DNA from: Alphaproteobacteria bacterium
Lineage (GTDB): Bacteria > Pseudomonadota > Alphaproteobacteria > Rhizobiales > GCA-2746425
DNA: 64,000 nt
Assembly: GCA_024743215.1 (NCBI GenBank)
Contig: JANSWZ010000014.1
Coordinates: forward strand, 22,964-86,963
Reading direction: 5' to 3'
The position numbers were made by a program, and so were the translations under genes. Shown here one piece after another: positions 1 through 9,718 of this stretch. Under the pieces are notes generated by a model. It was not told the origin of the DNA, ran no database searches, and saw only the letters and a list, made by a program, of their open reading frames with translations. Each line of letters opens with the position of its first letter. Position 1 is the stretch's first letter.

Positions 1-81
1 CCGCTGTCATCCTTCGTGCCGCTTTCCGAAATTGCCGTGTCCTGGAAGGACACAGGGGGCCAACGCCTCTTTTCGAATTAG
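1..81 (+). CDS. ureF: Urease accessory protein UreF, C-terminal end (partial)
   Basis: The first frame is open from the window edge to a TAG at 79-81 and encodes 26 residues ending PLSEIAVSWKDTGGQRLFSN. The pattern (PL..EIA......RLF plus one residue) resembles the usual UreF C-terminus, which ends with an IASM-type segment followed by RLF. UreF acts with UreD and UreG to deliver nickel to apo-urease. The position 57 bases upstream of ureAB fits a urease operon running into the window from the left. Only the tail is visible, so the call rests on this short match and on context; UreE or another upstream gene is the alternative. Confidence 0.5.
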   Translation, partial: PLSSFVPLSEIAVSWKDTGGQRLFSN

Positions 82-138
82 AGGTTTTCAAACGTGCGTG
101 AATTCACTGTCACGAACCAACAAATGATGAGGCTGTAA

Positions 139-834
139 ATGCTTTTGACACCAACTGAAATGGAACGCCTGACGATATTCATGGCAGCAGAGCTTGCGCG
201 AAAACGGCGTGCCAAAGGTCTCAAACTGAACCATCCCGAAACGGTTGCTCTGATCGCTGATGAAATTCTGGAAGGCGCACGCGAAGGGCGTTCCGTTGCT
301 GAAATGATGTCTTTTGGATCGCAAATTCTGACCCAGAATGATGTGATGCCAGGTGTGGCTGCCATGATGCCCATTCTCCAAGTCGAAGGGACCTTTGCTG
401 ACGGGACCAAACTGGTCACCGTGCACGATCCAATCCGACCTGCTGAAGGGGCTGCAATTGATGCAATTGAACCCGGCAGATTCATCTGCGAAGAGGGTGA
501 TATTGAGCTCAACAAGGGACGACCGACGGTTGACCTTGTTGTGGTCAATACCGGGGACCGGCCTGTACAGATCGGCAGCCATTATCACTTCTTTGAGGTG
601 AACAAGGCCCTCGATTTTGACCGCGAAGCAGCCTTCGGCACGCGGCTGGACATTCCTGCCGGAACAGCCGTTCGCTTTGAGCCAGGTCAGGAAAAATCCG
701 TCACGCTGACCGCCTTCGGTGGCGACCAGATATTGTCAGGCCTGAATGGTCTGACAGATGGTTCCGCTACAGACGAAACGGTGAAGAAACACGCTATAGA
801 GCGCGCCCGTGAGCGCCAATTCAAGGGCCTTTGA
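139..834 (+). CDS. ureAB: Urease subunits gamma and beta, fused (UreAB)
   Basis: This 231-residue protein is a natural fusion of the two small urease subunits. Residues 1-100 are the gamma subunit ([14 protein letters not shown] start, KGLKLNHPE, the V-MPGV segment). After a short linker, residues 105-231 are the beta subunit, with the hallmark [10 protein letters not shown] near residue 148 and [18 protein letters not shown]. It forms the scaffold that holds the catalytic UreC chain in the cytoplasmic holoenzyme, which hydrolyses urea to ammonia and carbamate. Fused gamma-beta chains occur in several bacterial lineages; most Rhizobiales have separate genes. The ATG start matches the family N-terminus exactly. 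ureC follows 36 bases later. Confidence 0.93.
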   Translation: MLLTPTEMERLTIFMAAELARKRRAKGLKLNHPETVALIADEILEGAREGRSVAEMMSFGSQILTQNDVMPGVAAMMPILQVEGTFADGTKLVTVHDPIRPAEGAAIDAIEPGRFICEEGDIELNKGRPTVDLVVVNTGDRPVQIGSHYHFFEVNKALDFDREAAFGTRLDIPAGTAVRFEPGQEKSVTLTAFGGDQILSGLNGLTDGSATDETVKKHAIERARERQFKGL

Positions 835-870
835 ACCCATGGCTGTCGTATCAAGTAAAGGACGAAAAAA

Positions 871-2583
871 GTGACAAAAATATCTCGTCAGGAATATGCG
901 GCCATGTATGGGCCAACAACAGGGGACGGCGTTGTTTTGGGCGACACCTCTCTCGTGGCCGTGGTTGAAAAGGACTATGCCGTTTACGGTGATGAATGTC
1001 TGCATGGCGGCGGCAAAACATTGCGCGACGGCGCCGGCATGGCAGCTGGTGTAACCAGCGAAGAAGGTGCGTTGGATTTTCTGCTTTGCAATGTGGTTGT
1101 CATAGATGCAGTACTCGGCATTGTGAAGGGCGATCTTGGCATCAAGGACGGCAAGATTGTCGGCCTCGGAAAAGCTGGAAACCCAGCCACAATGGACGGT
1201 GTTGATCCACGCCTGATCGTCTCTGCCGCAACCACTGTTCGTGATTGCGAAGGCTTGGTTGCAACAGCGGGTGCGATTGATGTTCACGTCCATTTTGACA
1301 GCGCTCAACTCTGCGATCATGCCATCTCATCGGGCATTACCACCATGTTGGGTGGCTCATTGGGACCCATCACAGTTGGCATTGATTGCGGTGGTGCGTT
1401 CAATGTTGGAAAAATGCTGCAGGCCGCAGAGGAATGGCCGATCAATTTTGGCTTTCTGGGCCGTGGGAACTCCCACAAGCCTGCCTCTCTCATCGAGCAA
1501 ATGCATGCGGGATGCCTGGGTCTGAAACTGCACGAAGACTGGGGCACAATGCCCGCTTCGATTGACATGTGCCTGACTGTCGCGGACGAGCTGGATTTCC
1601 CGGTGCAGATACACACCGACACGCTCAATGAGTCCGGTTTTCTGGAAGATACGCTGGCGGCCATTGATGGCCGTACCATCCATATGTATCACACGGAAGG
1701 CGCGGGTGGCGGCCATGCACCCGATATCATTTCGGTCGCCGGTGTGGAATGGTGCCTTCCCTCGTCCACCAATCCAACCAACCCCTATACGGTCAATACA
1801 TTTGACGAGCATCTGGATATGACGATGGTCTGTCACCATCTCAGCCCGTCTATCCCCGAAGATGTTGCTTTTGCTGAAAGCCGCATTCGCGCGCAAACCA
1901 TCGCAGCGGAAGACATTCTGCATGACATGGGCGCCATTTCCATGCTGGGCTCCGACAGCCAGGGCATGGGGCGCATTGGTGAAGTCATCTGCCGGACCTG
2001 GCAATTGGCTGACAAGATGAAGAAGCAGCGGGGCCGGTTGCCAAGCGAAGAAACCAAAATCGGCGACAATGAGCGGATCAAGCGCTACATCGCCAAATAC
2101 ACCATAAATGCGGCGCGCACCTTTGGTATTCAGGATCATGTGGGGTCCCTTGAAGACGGAAAAATGGCTGATATCGTCATATGGCGACCCGCCTTCTTTG
2201 GCATCAAGCCGGAATTGGTCATCAAGGGCGGTTTCATTGCCTGGGGTGCCATGGGCGACAGCGCCGCGTCGCTGATGACCTGTGAGCCATTGATGCTACG
2301 TCCGCAATGGGGTGCCTTTGGCCGCGCAAAACAGGCGCTTTCAGCCTGCTTTGTCAATCCGCTCGCGCTTGACGCTGGACTGGCTGATCAGCTGGATTTG
2401 AAGAAGACACTGCTGCCATCATATGGAACCCGCTCACTGACGAAGAAAGACATGCTGCACAATGATGTATGTCCGGATATCAGGGTCGATCCGCAGACAT
2501 TTGATGTCTTTGTCGATGATGAGCTGGCGACTTGTGAGCCAGCGTCCGAATTGCCACTGGCACAACGCTACATGTTGAGATGA
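871..2583 (+). CDS. ureC: Urease catalytic subunit alpha (UreC), divergent type
   Basis: The 570-residue protein has all nickel-centre and catalytic elements: an HVH pair, the carbamylated lysine in [32 protein letters not shown], the flap cysteine-histidine in MVCHH, the ESRIR arginine and the nickel-ligand aspartate in GSDSQGMGR. The GTG start (871) gives the expected N-terminus ([16 protein letters not shown]). It is unusual in two places. The HxH motif is followed by FDSAQ rather than the common ICPQQ. The loop that normally reads GTGP followed by a TTCTPG-containing stretch is shorter, reading [16 protein letters not shown]. It is therefore a real but divergent urease, probably active. 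It is co-transcribed with ureAB and ureG. Confidence 0.95.
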   Translation: MTKISRQEYAAMYGPTTGDGVVLGDTSLVAVVEKDYAVYGDECLHGGGKTLRDGAGMAAGVTSEEGALDFLLCNVVVIDAVLGIVKGDLGIKDGKIVGLGKAGNPATMDGVDPRLIVSAATTVRDCEGLVATAGAIDVHVHFDSAQLCDHAISSGITTMLGGSLGPITVGIDCGGAFNVGKMLQAAEEWPINFGFLGRGNSHKPASLIEQMHAGCLGLKLHEDWGTMPASIDMCLTVADELDFPVQIHTDTLNESGFLEDTLAAIDGRTIHMYHTEGAGGGHAPDIISVAGVEWCLPSSTNPTNPYTVNTFDEHLDMTMVCHHLSPSIPEDVAFAESRIRAQTIAAEDILHDMGAISMLGSDSQGMGRIGEVICRTWQLADKMKKQRGRLPSEETKIGDNERIKRYIAKYTINAARTFGIQDHVGSLEDGKMADIVIWRPAFFGIKPELVIKGGFIAWGAMGDSAASLMTCEPLMLRPQWGAFGRAKQALSACFVNPLALDAGLADQLDLKKTLLPSYGTRSLTKKDMLHNDVCPDIRVDPQTFDVFVDDELATCEPASELPLAQRYMLR

Positions 2584-2587
2584 TCCA

Positions 2588-3235
2588 ATGAATGTTCATG
2601 TTTCAAACGAAAAGTCTGGCATCTCCAGCGTTGGTGCTGCACGGGTGGGAATCGGCGGTCCGGTAGGATCGGGGAAAACCGCTCTCATTGAACAATTGAT
2701 CCCGCTTTTTGCAGCACGTGATGTCTCGCTGGCCATCGTTACAAATGATCTGGTGACCGCAGAGGATGCCGAACGCATCCGGCGCTCGGGATTGATCGAT
2801 CCTGAGCGCGTTTCGGCTGTTGAGGCCGGGGCATGTCCGCATACGGTCATACGTGAAGACCCGACCTTGAACATTGCAGCGGCAGATGATCTTGAGGCGC
2901 GGTTTCCTGATCTGGACCTGATCCTGATTGAAAGCGGCGGTGACAATCTGGCATCGACTTTCTCTCTGGATCTGGTGGATTGGTGGATCTTTGTCATTGA
3001 TGTGGCCGGGGGGGATGACATTCCCCGCAAAAAAGGCCCCGGAGTCCTGAAAAGCGACCTTCTGGTGGTGAACAAATCTGATTTGGCACCCTATGTCGGC
3101 GTCAATCTGGATCAGATGTTGAAGGATGCGCAATCGTTGCGTGGCGGCAGGCCGGTAATCATCACCAATTGCAAAATCCAGCAGAACATCAGCGATGTTG
3201 TCGATCTGATCTCCAGAGAAGTTTTGTTACGGTGA
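2588..3235 (+). CDS. ureG: Urease accessory GTPase UreG
   Basis: UreG (215 residues) is the SIMIBI-class GTPase that powers nickel insertion into urease. The P-loop [12 protein letters not shown] lies near residue 22. It is followed by [11 protein letters not shown], the metal-binding CPHT motif (in [12 protein letters not shown]), the ESGGDNL switch and the NKSDL guanine-specificity motif. The length is normal for the family. The N-terminus has about 20 extra residues before the P-loop and lacks the histidine-rich stretch seen in some UreG proteins. It starts 4 bases after the ureC stop, and its TGA overlaps the proposed GTG start of ureD. Confidence 0.95.
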   Translation: MNVHVSNEKSGISSVGAARVGIGGPVGSGKTALIEQLIPLFAARDVSLAIVTNDLVTAEDAERIRRSGLIDPERVSAVEAGACPHTVIREDPTLNIAAADDLEARFPDLDLILIESGGDNLASTFSLDLVDWWIFVIDVAGGDDIPRKKGPGVLKSDLLVVNKSDLAPYVGVNLDQMLKDAQSLRGGRPVIITNCKIQQNISDVVDLISREVLLR

Positions 3236-4107
3236 ATCAGCATCTGGACCCCAAGGCAACAGAAGCGGCATCTGAAGCCAGCGCCATGAATGGACGCCTT
3301 GGTTCCTTTCATTTGGAATTCAGGCGCAATGGCCATCGCACACGCATTGGCCGGCAATTCGTGTCCTACCCGTTTCACATGACCCGCCCCTTTGATCTGG
3401 ACAGAGACATTCAGCACCTTCTGACCGTCTATCAACAATCCTCTTCCGGCGGGCTGTATCGTGCAGACAATCTGTCTTCAAAATACACGATTGGAAAGCA
3501 AGCAGCAGCACATGTCACAACCCAAGCTGCAACCATGGTGCATAATTGTTATGGGGAACCGGCTCTCCAAACTCTTGAGATTGATGCAGGCGAAGACAGT
3601 TTCTTGGCTTTCACGCCAGACCCCATGGTTCTGTTTCCCGGTGCCGCCAGCCAAACCAGAACGCACATAAACATGTCGCACAAGGCCGCGGTGTTGCTGA
3701 CCGAAAGCTTTGACAGACATGACCCGACAGCCAGCAACAGGATCTTTGATCAGATCAGTTCGCACATGGACGTGCGCGATGAGACGGGGAAACTTTTGCT
3801 GCGTGACCGGTTTTCTGTGAAAGGGGTCGATTTTATCTCACGATCATCTCCTGCAGGCACATGGCGGATCGTCACCAATGGTCTGATTTTAGGAGATTTG
3901 AGCCGCCTGCCCACGCCCGCCAGTTTGAACGATATCGGCCAGACCGAGGGTGCCATCCTTGGCGTTTCCTCCTTGCCGAACGGAGCCGGCTGGGGTGTGC
4001 GATGCCTTGCCAAATCGGCGACAGCTTCGCGCAGTGTTTGCGATCAACTTTTCCGCATATGCGCAGAATCTGCCTTGGGAGCAAGTCCGGCTTTGCGGCG
4101 AAAATAA
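3232..4107 (+). CDS. ureD: Urease accessory protein UreD
   Basis: UreD (291 residues from this start) is the apo-urease-binding scaffold of the nickel-delivery complex. Recognisable stretches are [24 protein letters not shown], the QAAT segment, the [22 protein letters not shown] block and a [11 protein letters not shown] segment. I chose the GTG at 3232 because it overlaps the ureG stop by 4 bases, the arrangement used repeatedly in this window. An upstream ATG at 3169 would lie inside ureG, and an ATG near 3286 would lose conserved sequence. UreD is last in the operon, an unusual place, since ureD is often first. No ureE is visible in the window. Confidence 0.88.
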   Translation: MNQHLDPKATEAASEASAMNGRLGSFHLEFRRNGHRTRIGRQFVSYPFHMTRPFDLDRDIQHLLTVYQQSSSGGLYRADNLSSKYTIGKQAAAHVTTQAATMVHNCYGEPALQTLEIDAGEDSFLAFTPDPMVLFPGAASQTRTHINMSHKAAVLLTESFDRHDPTASNRIFDQISSHMDVRDETGKLLLRDRFSVKGVDFISRSSPAGTWRIVTNGLILGDLSRLPTPASLNDIGQTEGAILGVSSLPNGAGWGVRCLAKSATASRSVCDQLFRICAESALGASPALRRK

Positions 4108-4136
4108 ACGGAACAAAGCCAGCTTATCGTCGTTCG

Positions 4137-5114
4137 TTACGCCTTGTAGAAAGCGCGTCTTGCTTCCGTGGGAGCCATGTCAAATTTTTCTCGAAAAGCT
4201 GCCGAAAAGCGCGACAAATTTGCAAACCCAGTGGCAACCGCAATTTCGGCGATAGACAAGGTTGATTGCTGACACAGGTTAAGCGCAATCTTCAGCCTGA
4301 GTTCACGATAAAACTGCATGGTTCCCTGTTCCAACTGGTCGCGGAACAGACGGTTGAGTTGCCTTGGCGATAGGTCACACAGCGCGGCCAATTGCGGCAG
4401 GCTCAGCGGATCAGCGACATGATTTTCCATGACTTCGATCGTCTCGACAACGGCAGCATTTGCCGTGTTGTAGCGCTCGACAAGACCAGCACGTTGTTGA
4501 CCGCCTGCGGGCCGCACCTCTGTATGCATGAACCAGTCACTGACCTGCCGCGCAAATTGGGCACCATGGTGGCTTGTGATCAGTGCATGCATCATGTCCA
4601 AAGGCGCAGTGCCACCAGCGCAGCTGACACGGTCGCGATCCATGACATAAAGCGAGCGGGTCAGTAAAAGATCGGGCCACTTTTCCACCAAAGCGGGGGC
4701 GTGTTCCCAATGGATGGTCATGCGCCGTCCGCTCATAACAGCGGCATTTGCCAAAATGAATGGACCACCCGACACGCCGCCCAGAATTACGCCCTTTGCA
4801 GATAGTTGGCGCAGTGCGGTGAATATCTGTGCGTTTTGAAATGAAGCAGGGTTGCCGCCGGCAATGACCAGAAGCAAATCCAGCGCGCTCGCATCCTTGA
4901 TGTTGAGGTTTGCTTTCAGTTCAATTCCGCCAGAGCTGGTTGCCAGCCTGTCATCAACCGCCAAATGCCTGATGTCATAAAGGTTTTTGCCGCTTAACAG
5001 ATTGGCAGCCCGCAACGGCTCGACAGTCGAGGCATAGGACATCATGGCAAAATCATCGATGAGCAGAAGGCCGACCGAATAAGGCTTGTCGTGATCTTGG
5101 TGAGTTTTGTCCAT
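4137..5114 (-). CDS. GlxA-type AraC-family transcriptional regulator
   Basis: This is a 325-residue two-domain regulator. An N-terminal DJ-1/PfpI-like domain (about residues 12-180) carries GGVSGGPFILANAA at the nucleophile elbow, where serine replaces the usual cysteine, so it is a sensor rather than an enzyme. A C-terminal AraC double helix-turn-helix follows (residues 220-325: LPQLAALCDLSPRQLNRLF and IAEIAVATGFANLSRFSAAFR). I chose the ATG at 5114 because the upstream extension lacks family similarity. It is divergent from mgdA across 89 bases and faces the urease operon tail to tail. Related regulators control glycine betaine, choline and methylated-amine genes, so control of mgdABCD is the likely role; this is inferred. 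Confidence 0.85.
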   Translation of the reverse strand: MDKTHQDHDKPYSVGLLLIDDFAMMSYASTVEPLRAANLLSGKNLYDIRHLAVDDRLATSSGGIELKANLNIKDASALDLLLVIAGGNPASFQNAQIFTALRQLSAKGVILGGVSGGPFILANAAVMSGRRMTIHWEHAPALVEKWPDLLLTRSLYVMDRDRVSCAGGTAPLDMMHALITSHHGAQFARQVSDWFMHTEVRPAGGQQRAGLVERYNTANAAVVETIEVMENHVADPLSLPQLAALCDLSPRQLNRLFRDQLEQGTMQFYRELRLKIALNLCQQSTLSIAEIAVATGFANLSRFSAAFREKFDMAPTEARRAFYKA

Positions 5115-5203
5115 ATTTCGATAATTACCGTCTTTCAACAGAAAGCACAATTGCAGGTTTACCGATATTCTGCCCACTTGGAAATTGTTAGACGGGGTCC
5201 GAA

Positions 5204-6454
5204 ATGCGTTACTCAGCCCTACGGGTGTTGAAGGAAGGCCTGACTGGAAACAAGGGCTGGAAGCCCGCTTGGCGTGATCCTGAACCTCAAAAGAATTATG
5301 ATTTCATCATTGTTGGCGGCGGCGGACACGGATTGGCGACAGCCTATTATCTGGCCAAGACATTCGGACAGAGCAAAATCGCCGTTTTGGAAAAAGGCTG
5401 GATTGGCGGCGGCAATGTTGGCCGCAACACAACCATTATCCGCTCAAATTACATGCTTCCCGAAAACCAGCCCTTCTACGAATTTTCCATGCAATTGTGG
5501 GAAGGTCTGGAACAGGAATTCAACTACAATGCAATGGTGTCCCAGCGCGGAATCCTGAACCTGTTTCACTCGGACAATCAACGAGATGCCTTTATCCGGC
5601 GCGGTAATGCGATGATCATGTCCGGTGCCGATGCTGTTTTGCTGGATCAGGACGGCGTTCGCGGGATGTATCCATTCCTCGACTTTGACAATGCGCGCTT
5701 TCCGATCAAGGGCGGGCTGGTTCAGCCGCGCGGCGGAACGGTGCGTCATGATGCTGTCGCCTGGGGATATGCCCGTGGCGCGGACCGTAATGGTGTCGAC
5801 ATACTTCAAAACTGTGAAGTCACCGGCTTTCAGATTTCAGATGGCGTGTGTACTGGTGTTGAAACCAGTCGCGGGCCGATTGGTGCCAAGAAAGTGGCGG
5901 TCTGCGTGGCCGGTTCATCCAGCCGCGTCATGGCAAAAGCCGATATGCGACTGCCAATCGAAAGCCATGTATTGCAGGCCTTTGTCAGCGAAGGCCTGAA
6001 ACCCGTTCTTTCAGGCGTGGTCACCTTTGGTGCCGGGCACTTCTACGTTTCCCAGTCAGACAAGGGTGGCCTGGTCTTTGGCGGTGATATCGATGGCTAT
6101 AATTCCTACGCACAACGCGGCAATCTTCCGGTTGTCGAGGATGTCTGCGAAGGCGGCATGGCGCTCATGCCGATGATTGGCCGCGCCCGTCTGCTACGTA
6201 TGTGGGGTGGCATCATGGACATGTCGCTGGATGGCTCACCTTTTATCGACAAGACCCATATTGGCGGTCTCTATTTCAATGGTGGCTGGTGTTACGGCGG
6301 CTTCAAGGCGACGCCCGCCAGCGGCTATTGCTATGCCCATCTTCTGGCAACCGGCGAACCACATGAAGTTGCAACCTCCTTTCGCCTCGACCGGTTCCTG
6401 AACGGTCACATGATTGATGAAAAGGGCCAGGGCGCCCAAGCGAACCTGCACTGA
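5204..6454 (+). CDS. mgdA: N-methylglutamate dehydrogenase subunit A (sarcosine oxidase beta-like)
   Basis: The 416-residue flavoprotein is homologous to SoxB. It has an ADP-binding fold at DFIIVGGGGHGLATAYYLA (residues 33-51). His182 in GGTVRHDAVAWG aligns with the histidine that holds covalent FMN in heterotetrameric sarcosine oxidases. The first 25 residues (MRYSA, GNKGWKPAWRDPEP) are typical of SoxB and MgdA. Sequence alone cannot separate the two, but the neighbours gmaS and mgsABC make N-methylglutamate dehydrogenase the better call. That enzyme oxidises N-methylglutamate to glutamate and formaldehyde or methylene-tetrahydrofolate. It is the first gene of a four-gene operon. Confidence 0.88.
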   Translation: MRYSALRVLKEGLTGNKGWKPAWRDPEPQKNYDFIIVGGGGHGLATAYYLAKTFGQSKIAVLEKGWIGGGNVGRNTTIIRSNYMLPENQPFYEFSMQLWEGLEQEFNYNAMVSQRGILNLFHSDNQRDAFIRRGNAMIMSGADAVLLDQDGVRGMYPFLDFDNARFPIKGGLVQPRGGTVRHDAVAWGYARGADRNGVDILQNCEVTGFQISDGVCTGVETSRGPIGAKKVAVCVAGSSSRVMAKADMRLPIESHVLQAFVSEGLKPVLSGVVTFGAGHFYVSQSDKGGLVFGGDIDGYNSYAQRGNLPVVEDVCEGGMALMPMIGRARLLRMWGGIMDMSLDGSPFIDKTHIGGLYFNGGWCYGGFKATPASGYCYAHLLATGEPHEVATSFRLDRFLNGHMIDEKGQGAQANLH

Positions 6455-6464
6455 GGATGAGGCA

Positions 6465-6761
6465 ATGATTATCGATCACCCACTGCTTGGCCCGCGTGAT
6501 GCTGCGGAATTCGTTTATCTCGGAGACACCGCCTTGCTGAACCGTCCTGATTGGCAGGCCGACGACGCACAGCGGCAGTTTCATGATTATCTGTATATGC
6601 GTGAAAATCCTGCAGGAGAGATGCGTGAGCTTTGGTACCACGAGCGGGGAGATCGGTCCTGGCTGGTTATCACGCGCAACACCCTGACCCACGAAATCAC
6701 CAAAGTTGAATTGGCACGCGATGTCGTCCGCGCAGCGCAAAAAGGGAGGACCACAGTGTGA
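6465..6761 (+). CDS. mgdB: N-methylglutamate dehydrogenase subunit B (SoxD-like)
   Basis: This 98-residue small subunit matches the SoxD family in its core (FVYLGD, HDYLYMRENPAGEMRELWYH, RSWLVITRNTLTHEI). True SoxD subunits begin with a zinc-binding cysteine pair; this protein has no cysteine at all, as expected for the methylamine-pathway version. The ATG at 6465 lies 10 bases after the mgdA stop with a GAGG-type ribosome site. The gene ends by overlapping the GTG of mgdC by 4 bases. Confidence 0.85.
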   Translation: MIIDHPLLGPRDAAEFVYLGDTALLNRPDWQADDAQRQFHDYLYMRENPAGEMRELWYHERGDRSWLVITRNTLTHEITKVELARDVVRAAQKGRTTV

Positions 6762-9718
6762 GCCAGTCCCACCGGTTTGATGGCAAAGGTCTGATCGACC
6801 GCCAACGGCCTCTTACATTCACGTTTAACGGAGATACCTATCAGGGATATGAAGGCGATACGCTGGCCTCTGCGCTTGTTGCCAATGGCGTGAAGCTTGT
6901 TGGACGTTCGTTCAAATATCATCGTCCACGGGGTATTTTGACCAGTGGTTCAGAAGAGCCGAACGCTTTGGTGACCCTGAGAAAGGGCGCTTATGCTGAG
7001 CCAAATACACGCGCCACTTCCATTGAATTGTTTGATGGGTTGGACGCGACCAGCCAGAACCACATTGGCCCGTTGAAACATGATCTGCTCGCGGTCAATG
7101 ATCTCATGGCACCGTTCTTTTCTGCCGGGTTCTACTACAAGACATTCATGTGGCCGGCGGCCTTTTGGGAAAAACTCTACGAGCCCATGATCAGGCGGGC
7201 TGCAGGCCTTGGCAAATTGTCGCTGCAGGAAGATCCAGATTGTTATGCAAAGGGCTTTCTGCATTGTGACGTGCTGATCATCGGTGCCGGTCCCTCCGGT
7301 CTGGCGGCGGCACTCACGGCAGGTCGCGCCGGTGCAAAGGTCATATTGGCCGATGAAGATTTCCGCTTTGGCGGTCGGCTGACAATGGAAACATTCGGCG
7401 TCGATGACATGCCTGGAGCCGATTGGGTTGCGAAGGCCATCGACGAGTTGGGTTCAATGCCAAATGTGCGGCTGATGCCACGCACAACGATTTATGGTGT
7501 GTTCGACAACGGTATTTTCGGCGCGCTGGAGCGAAAGACAGACCATCTGGCCTCAAGCGATGGCAAACCACGGCAAGTGCTTTGGCGGGTCTATTCCAAA
7601 CAGTCAATTCTGTGCGCAGGCGCCACCGAACGCTCAATGGCTTTTGCCAATAACGACCGGCCCGGCATCATGATGGCAGGCGCCGTGCGTGCCTATGCCA
7701 ATCGCTTTGATGCGCTTGCCGGAAAGCAAGTGGCCGTGCTGACCAACAATGATGATGGCTGGCGCACAGCGCATGATCTCTCTGTGGCTGGCGCCCGGAA
7801 TGTCAGCATCATTGATACGCGGCCCAGCACTGATAATGTGACGCCTGCAGGTGTTGACGTCTTTCATGGCAAGCATGTGGTGAATACGCGGGGCCGTCAC
7901 GGCCTGACATCAATCACGCTTTCCAACCAACAGGTTTTGAACGCTGATTGTCTGGCTGTCACAGGTGGCTGGAACCCAAATGTGCATTTGACCTGCCATC
8001 AACGGTCCCGGCCAAAATGGCGCGAAGATATTGCCAGTTTTGTACCAGGCGCCGGTCTACCCATTGGCATGCGCGTCGCCGGTGCTGCCAATGGCGCATT
8101 GACATTGGCCAAGGCGCTGCAAGAGGGGCAGGAACACGCGACAACAGCGCTTGCATATCTTGGCATTCAGGCAAAAAGCGGACCAGCACCACGCGCTGAA
8201 GATGAAGCCTGCGAAATCTCCCCATTCTGGCACACTGGCGAAACGACAAGTGCCTATAAACGGGCCTGGGTCGATTTGCAGAATGATGTGACAGTGAAGG
8301 ATGTTTTCCAATCGCACATGGAAGGCTTCCGCTCGGTTGAGCATCTGAAACGCTACACAACGCTGGGAATGGCAACGGATCAGGGCAAGACGGCGAATAT
8401 TCTGGGTCTGGCCGTGATGGCCGAAGCCTCTGGCAAAACGATACCCGAAACAGGTACGACCATCTTTCGCCCGCCCTATACGCCGGTGCCGATTGGCGCT
8501 TTTGCAGGCAGCTCACGTGGCAAGGAATTCCGGCCAACCCGCAACACGCCCAGCCATCAATGGGCGCAGGAACAAGGTGCCGTTTTTACCGAAGTTGGCA
8601 ACTGGCTCCGCGCCCAATGGTACCCGAAACCGGGCGAAACGCATTGGCGGGAAAGCGTTGATCGCGAAGTTCTTCAAACGCGTGCATCAGTCGGCGTGTG
8701 CGATGTGACCACATTGGGCAAGATCGATGTGCAAGGACGTGATGCTGCAGCGTTTCTGAACAAAATATATGCCAATGCATTCGGCAAACTTGCCGTCGGT
8801 AAGGTGCGCTACGGGTTGATGCTGCGGGAAGATGGTGTGGCCATGGATGACGGCACAGCGGCCCGGTTCACTGATACGCATTTTGTTGTGACCACGACCA
8901 CCGCCAATGCCGTTACAGTCTTTCGCCATATGGAGTTTTGTCGTCAATGTCTTTGGCCAGACATGGACGTCCATCTGATATCGACCACCGAGCAATGGGC
9001 CCAATTTGCCGTTGCCGGTCCCAATGCACGCAAATTGCTGCAAAAGCTGGTCGATGAGGATACCAATATTTCCAATGAGGCATTTCCGTTCATGGCTTGT
9101 GGTGAAATCAGTGTTTGTGACGGCACACCGGCGCGGCTTTTCCGCATCTCGTTCTCTGGTGAACTGGCCTATGAAATTGCCGTGCCCACAAGGTTCGGCA
9201 ACTCTTTGATGGAAGCACTCATGGCAGCGGGCGAAGAATTCGACGCGGTGGCTTATGGCACGGAAGCCTTGAGCGTTATGCGCATTGAAAAAGGCCATGC
9301 TGCGGGCAATGAGCTGTGCGGCACAACAACGGCACGTGACCTTGGTCTTGGTCGTATGGTTTCCAAAAAGAAGGACTGCATCGGCAATACAATGTCGGAG
9401 CGAGCCGATATGAACCGCGAAGATGGCTTTGCATTGGTTGGCTTCAAACCGGTTGATGAAGAACAGGCTCTAAGCGCTGGCGCGCATTTCGTGAGCAAAG
9501 AGAGTGATGCGGTTATGGCGAATGATGAAGGCTGGATGACGTCGGTCTGCTACTCGCCCAATCTGGGATATTCCATTGGTCTCGGCTTCATCAAAAACGG
9601 CGATACGCGCATTGGCGAAACAGTCTGCGCTGCCAATCCATTGCAGGGGCGAACGCTGGATGTGGAGATCGTCTCACCCCATTTTATCGATCCGGAAGGG
9701 GAACGCCTTCGTGTCTAG
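6758..9718 (+). CDS. mgdC: N-methylglutamate dehydrogenase subunit C (sarcosine oxidase alpha-like)
   Basis: The 986-residue large subunit is like SoxA. Residues 15-100 form a ferredoxin-like domain (FTFNGDTYQGYEGDTLASAL, GRSFKYHRPRGI). A dinucleotide-binding fold starts at CDVLIIGAGPSGLAAAL (about residue 168) and continues through the NAD/FAD domain. Residues 600-986 are a GcvT-like tetrahydrofolate-binding domain, which would capture the released C1 unit. The GTG start at 6758 is translationally coupled to mgdB (GTGA overlap). The length matches the family (about 970-1000). The folate domain implies that methylene-tetrahydrofolate rather than free formaldehyde is a product. Confidence 0.9.
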   Translation: MSQSHRFDGKGLIDRQRPLTFTFNGDTYQGYEGDTLASALVANGVKLVGRSFKYHRPRGILTSGSEEPNALVTLRKGAYAEPNTRATSIELFDGLDATSQNHIGPLKHDLLAVNDLMAPFFSAGFYYKTFMWPAAFWEKLYEPMIRRAAGLGKLSLQEDPDCYAKGFLHCDVLIIGAGPSGLAAALTAGRAGAKVILADEDFRFGGRLTMETFGVDDMPGADWVAKAIDELGSMPNVRLMPRTTIYGVFDNGIFGALERKTDHLASSDGKPRQVLWRVYSKQSILCAGATERSMAFANNDRPGIMMAGAVRAYANRFDALAGKQVAVLTNNDDGWRTAHDLSVAGARNVSIIDTRPSTDNVTPAGVDVFHGKHVVNTRGRHGLTSITLSNQQVLNADCLAVTGGWNPNVHLTCHQRSRPKWREDIASFVPGAGLPIGMRVAGAANGALTLAKALQEGQEHATTALAYLGIQAKSGPAPRAEDEACEISPFWHTGETTSAYKRAWVDLQNDVTVKDVFQSHMEGFRSVEHLKRYTTLGMATDQGKTANILGLAVMAEASGKTIPETGTTIFRPPYTPVPIGAFAGSSRGKEFRPTRNTPSHQWAQEQGAVFTEVGNWLRAQWYPKPGETHWRESVDREVLQTRASVGVCDVTTLGKIDVQGRDAAAFLNKIYANAFGKLAVGKVRYGLMLREDGVAMDDGTAARFTDTHFVVTTTTANAVTVFRHMEFCRQCLWPDMDVHLISTTEQWAQFAVAGPNARKLLQKLVDEDTNISNEAFPFMACGEISVCDGTPARLFRISFSGELAYEIAVPTRFGNSLMEALMAAGEEFDAVAYGTEALSVMRIEKGHAAGNELCGTTTARDLGLGRMVSKKKDCIGNTMSERADMNREDGFALVGFKPVDEEQALSAGAHFVSKESDAVMANDEGWMTSVCYSPNLGYSIGLGFIKNGDTRIGETVCAANPLQGRTLDVEIVSPHFIDPEGERLRV

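Noticed and set aside
88..588. A 166-codon open frame on the minus strand inside ureAB
   Set aside because: It is fully antisense to a confident urease gene and shows no recognisable protein features.
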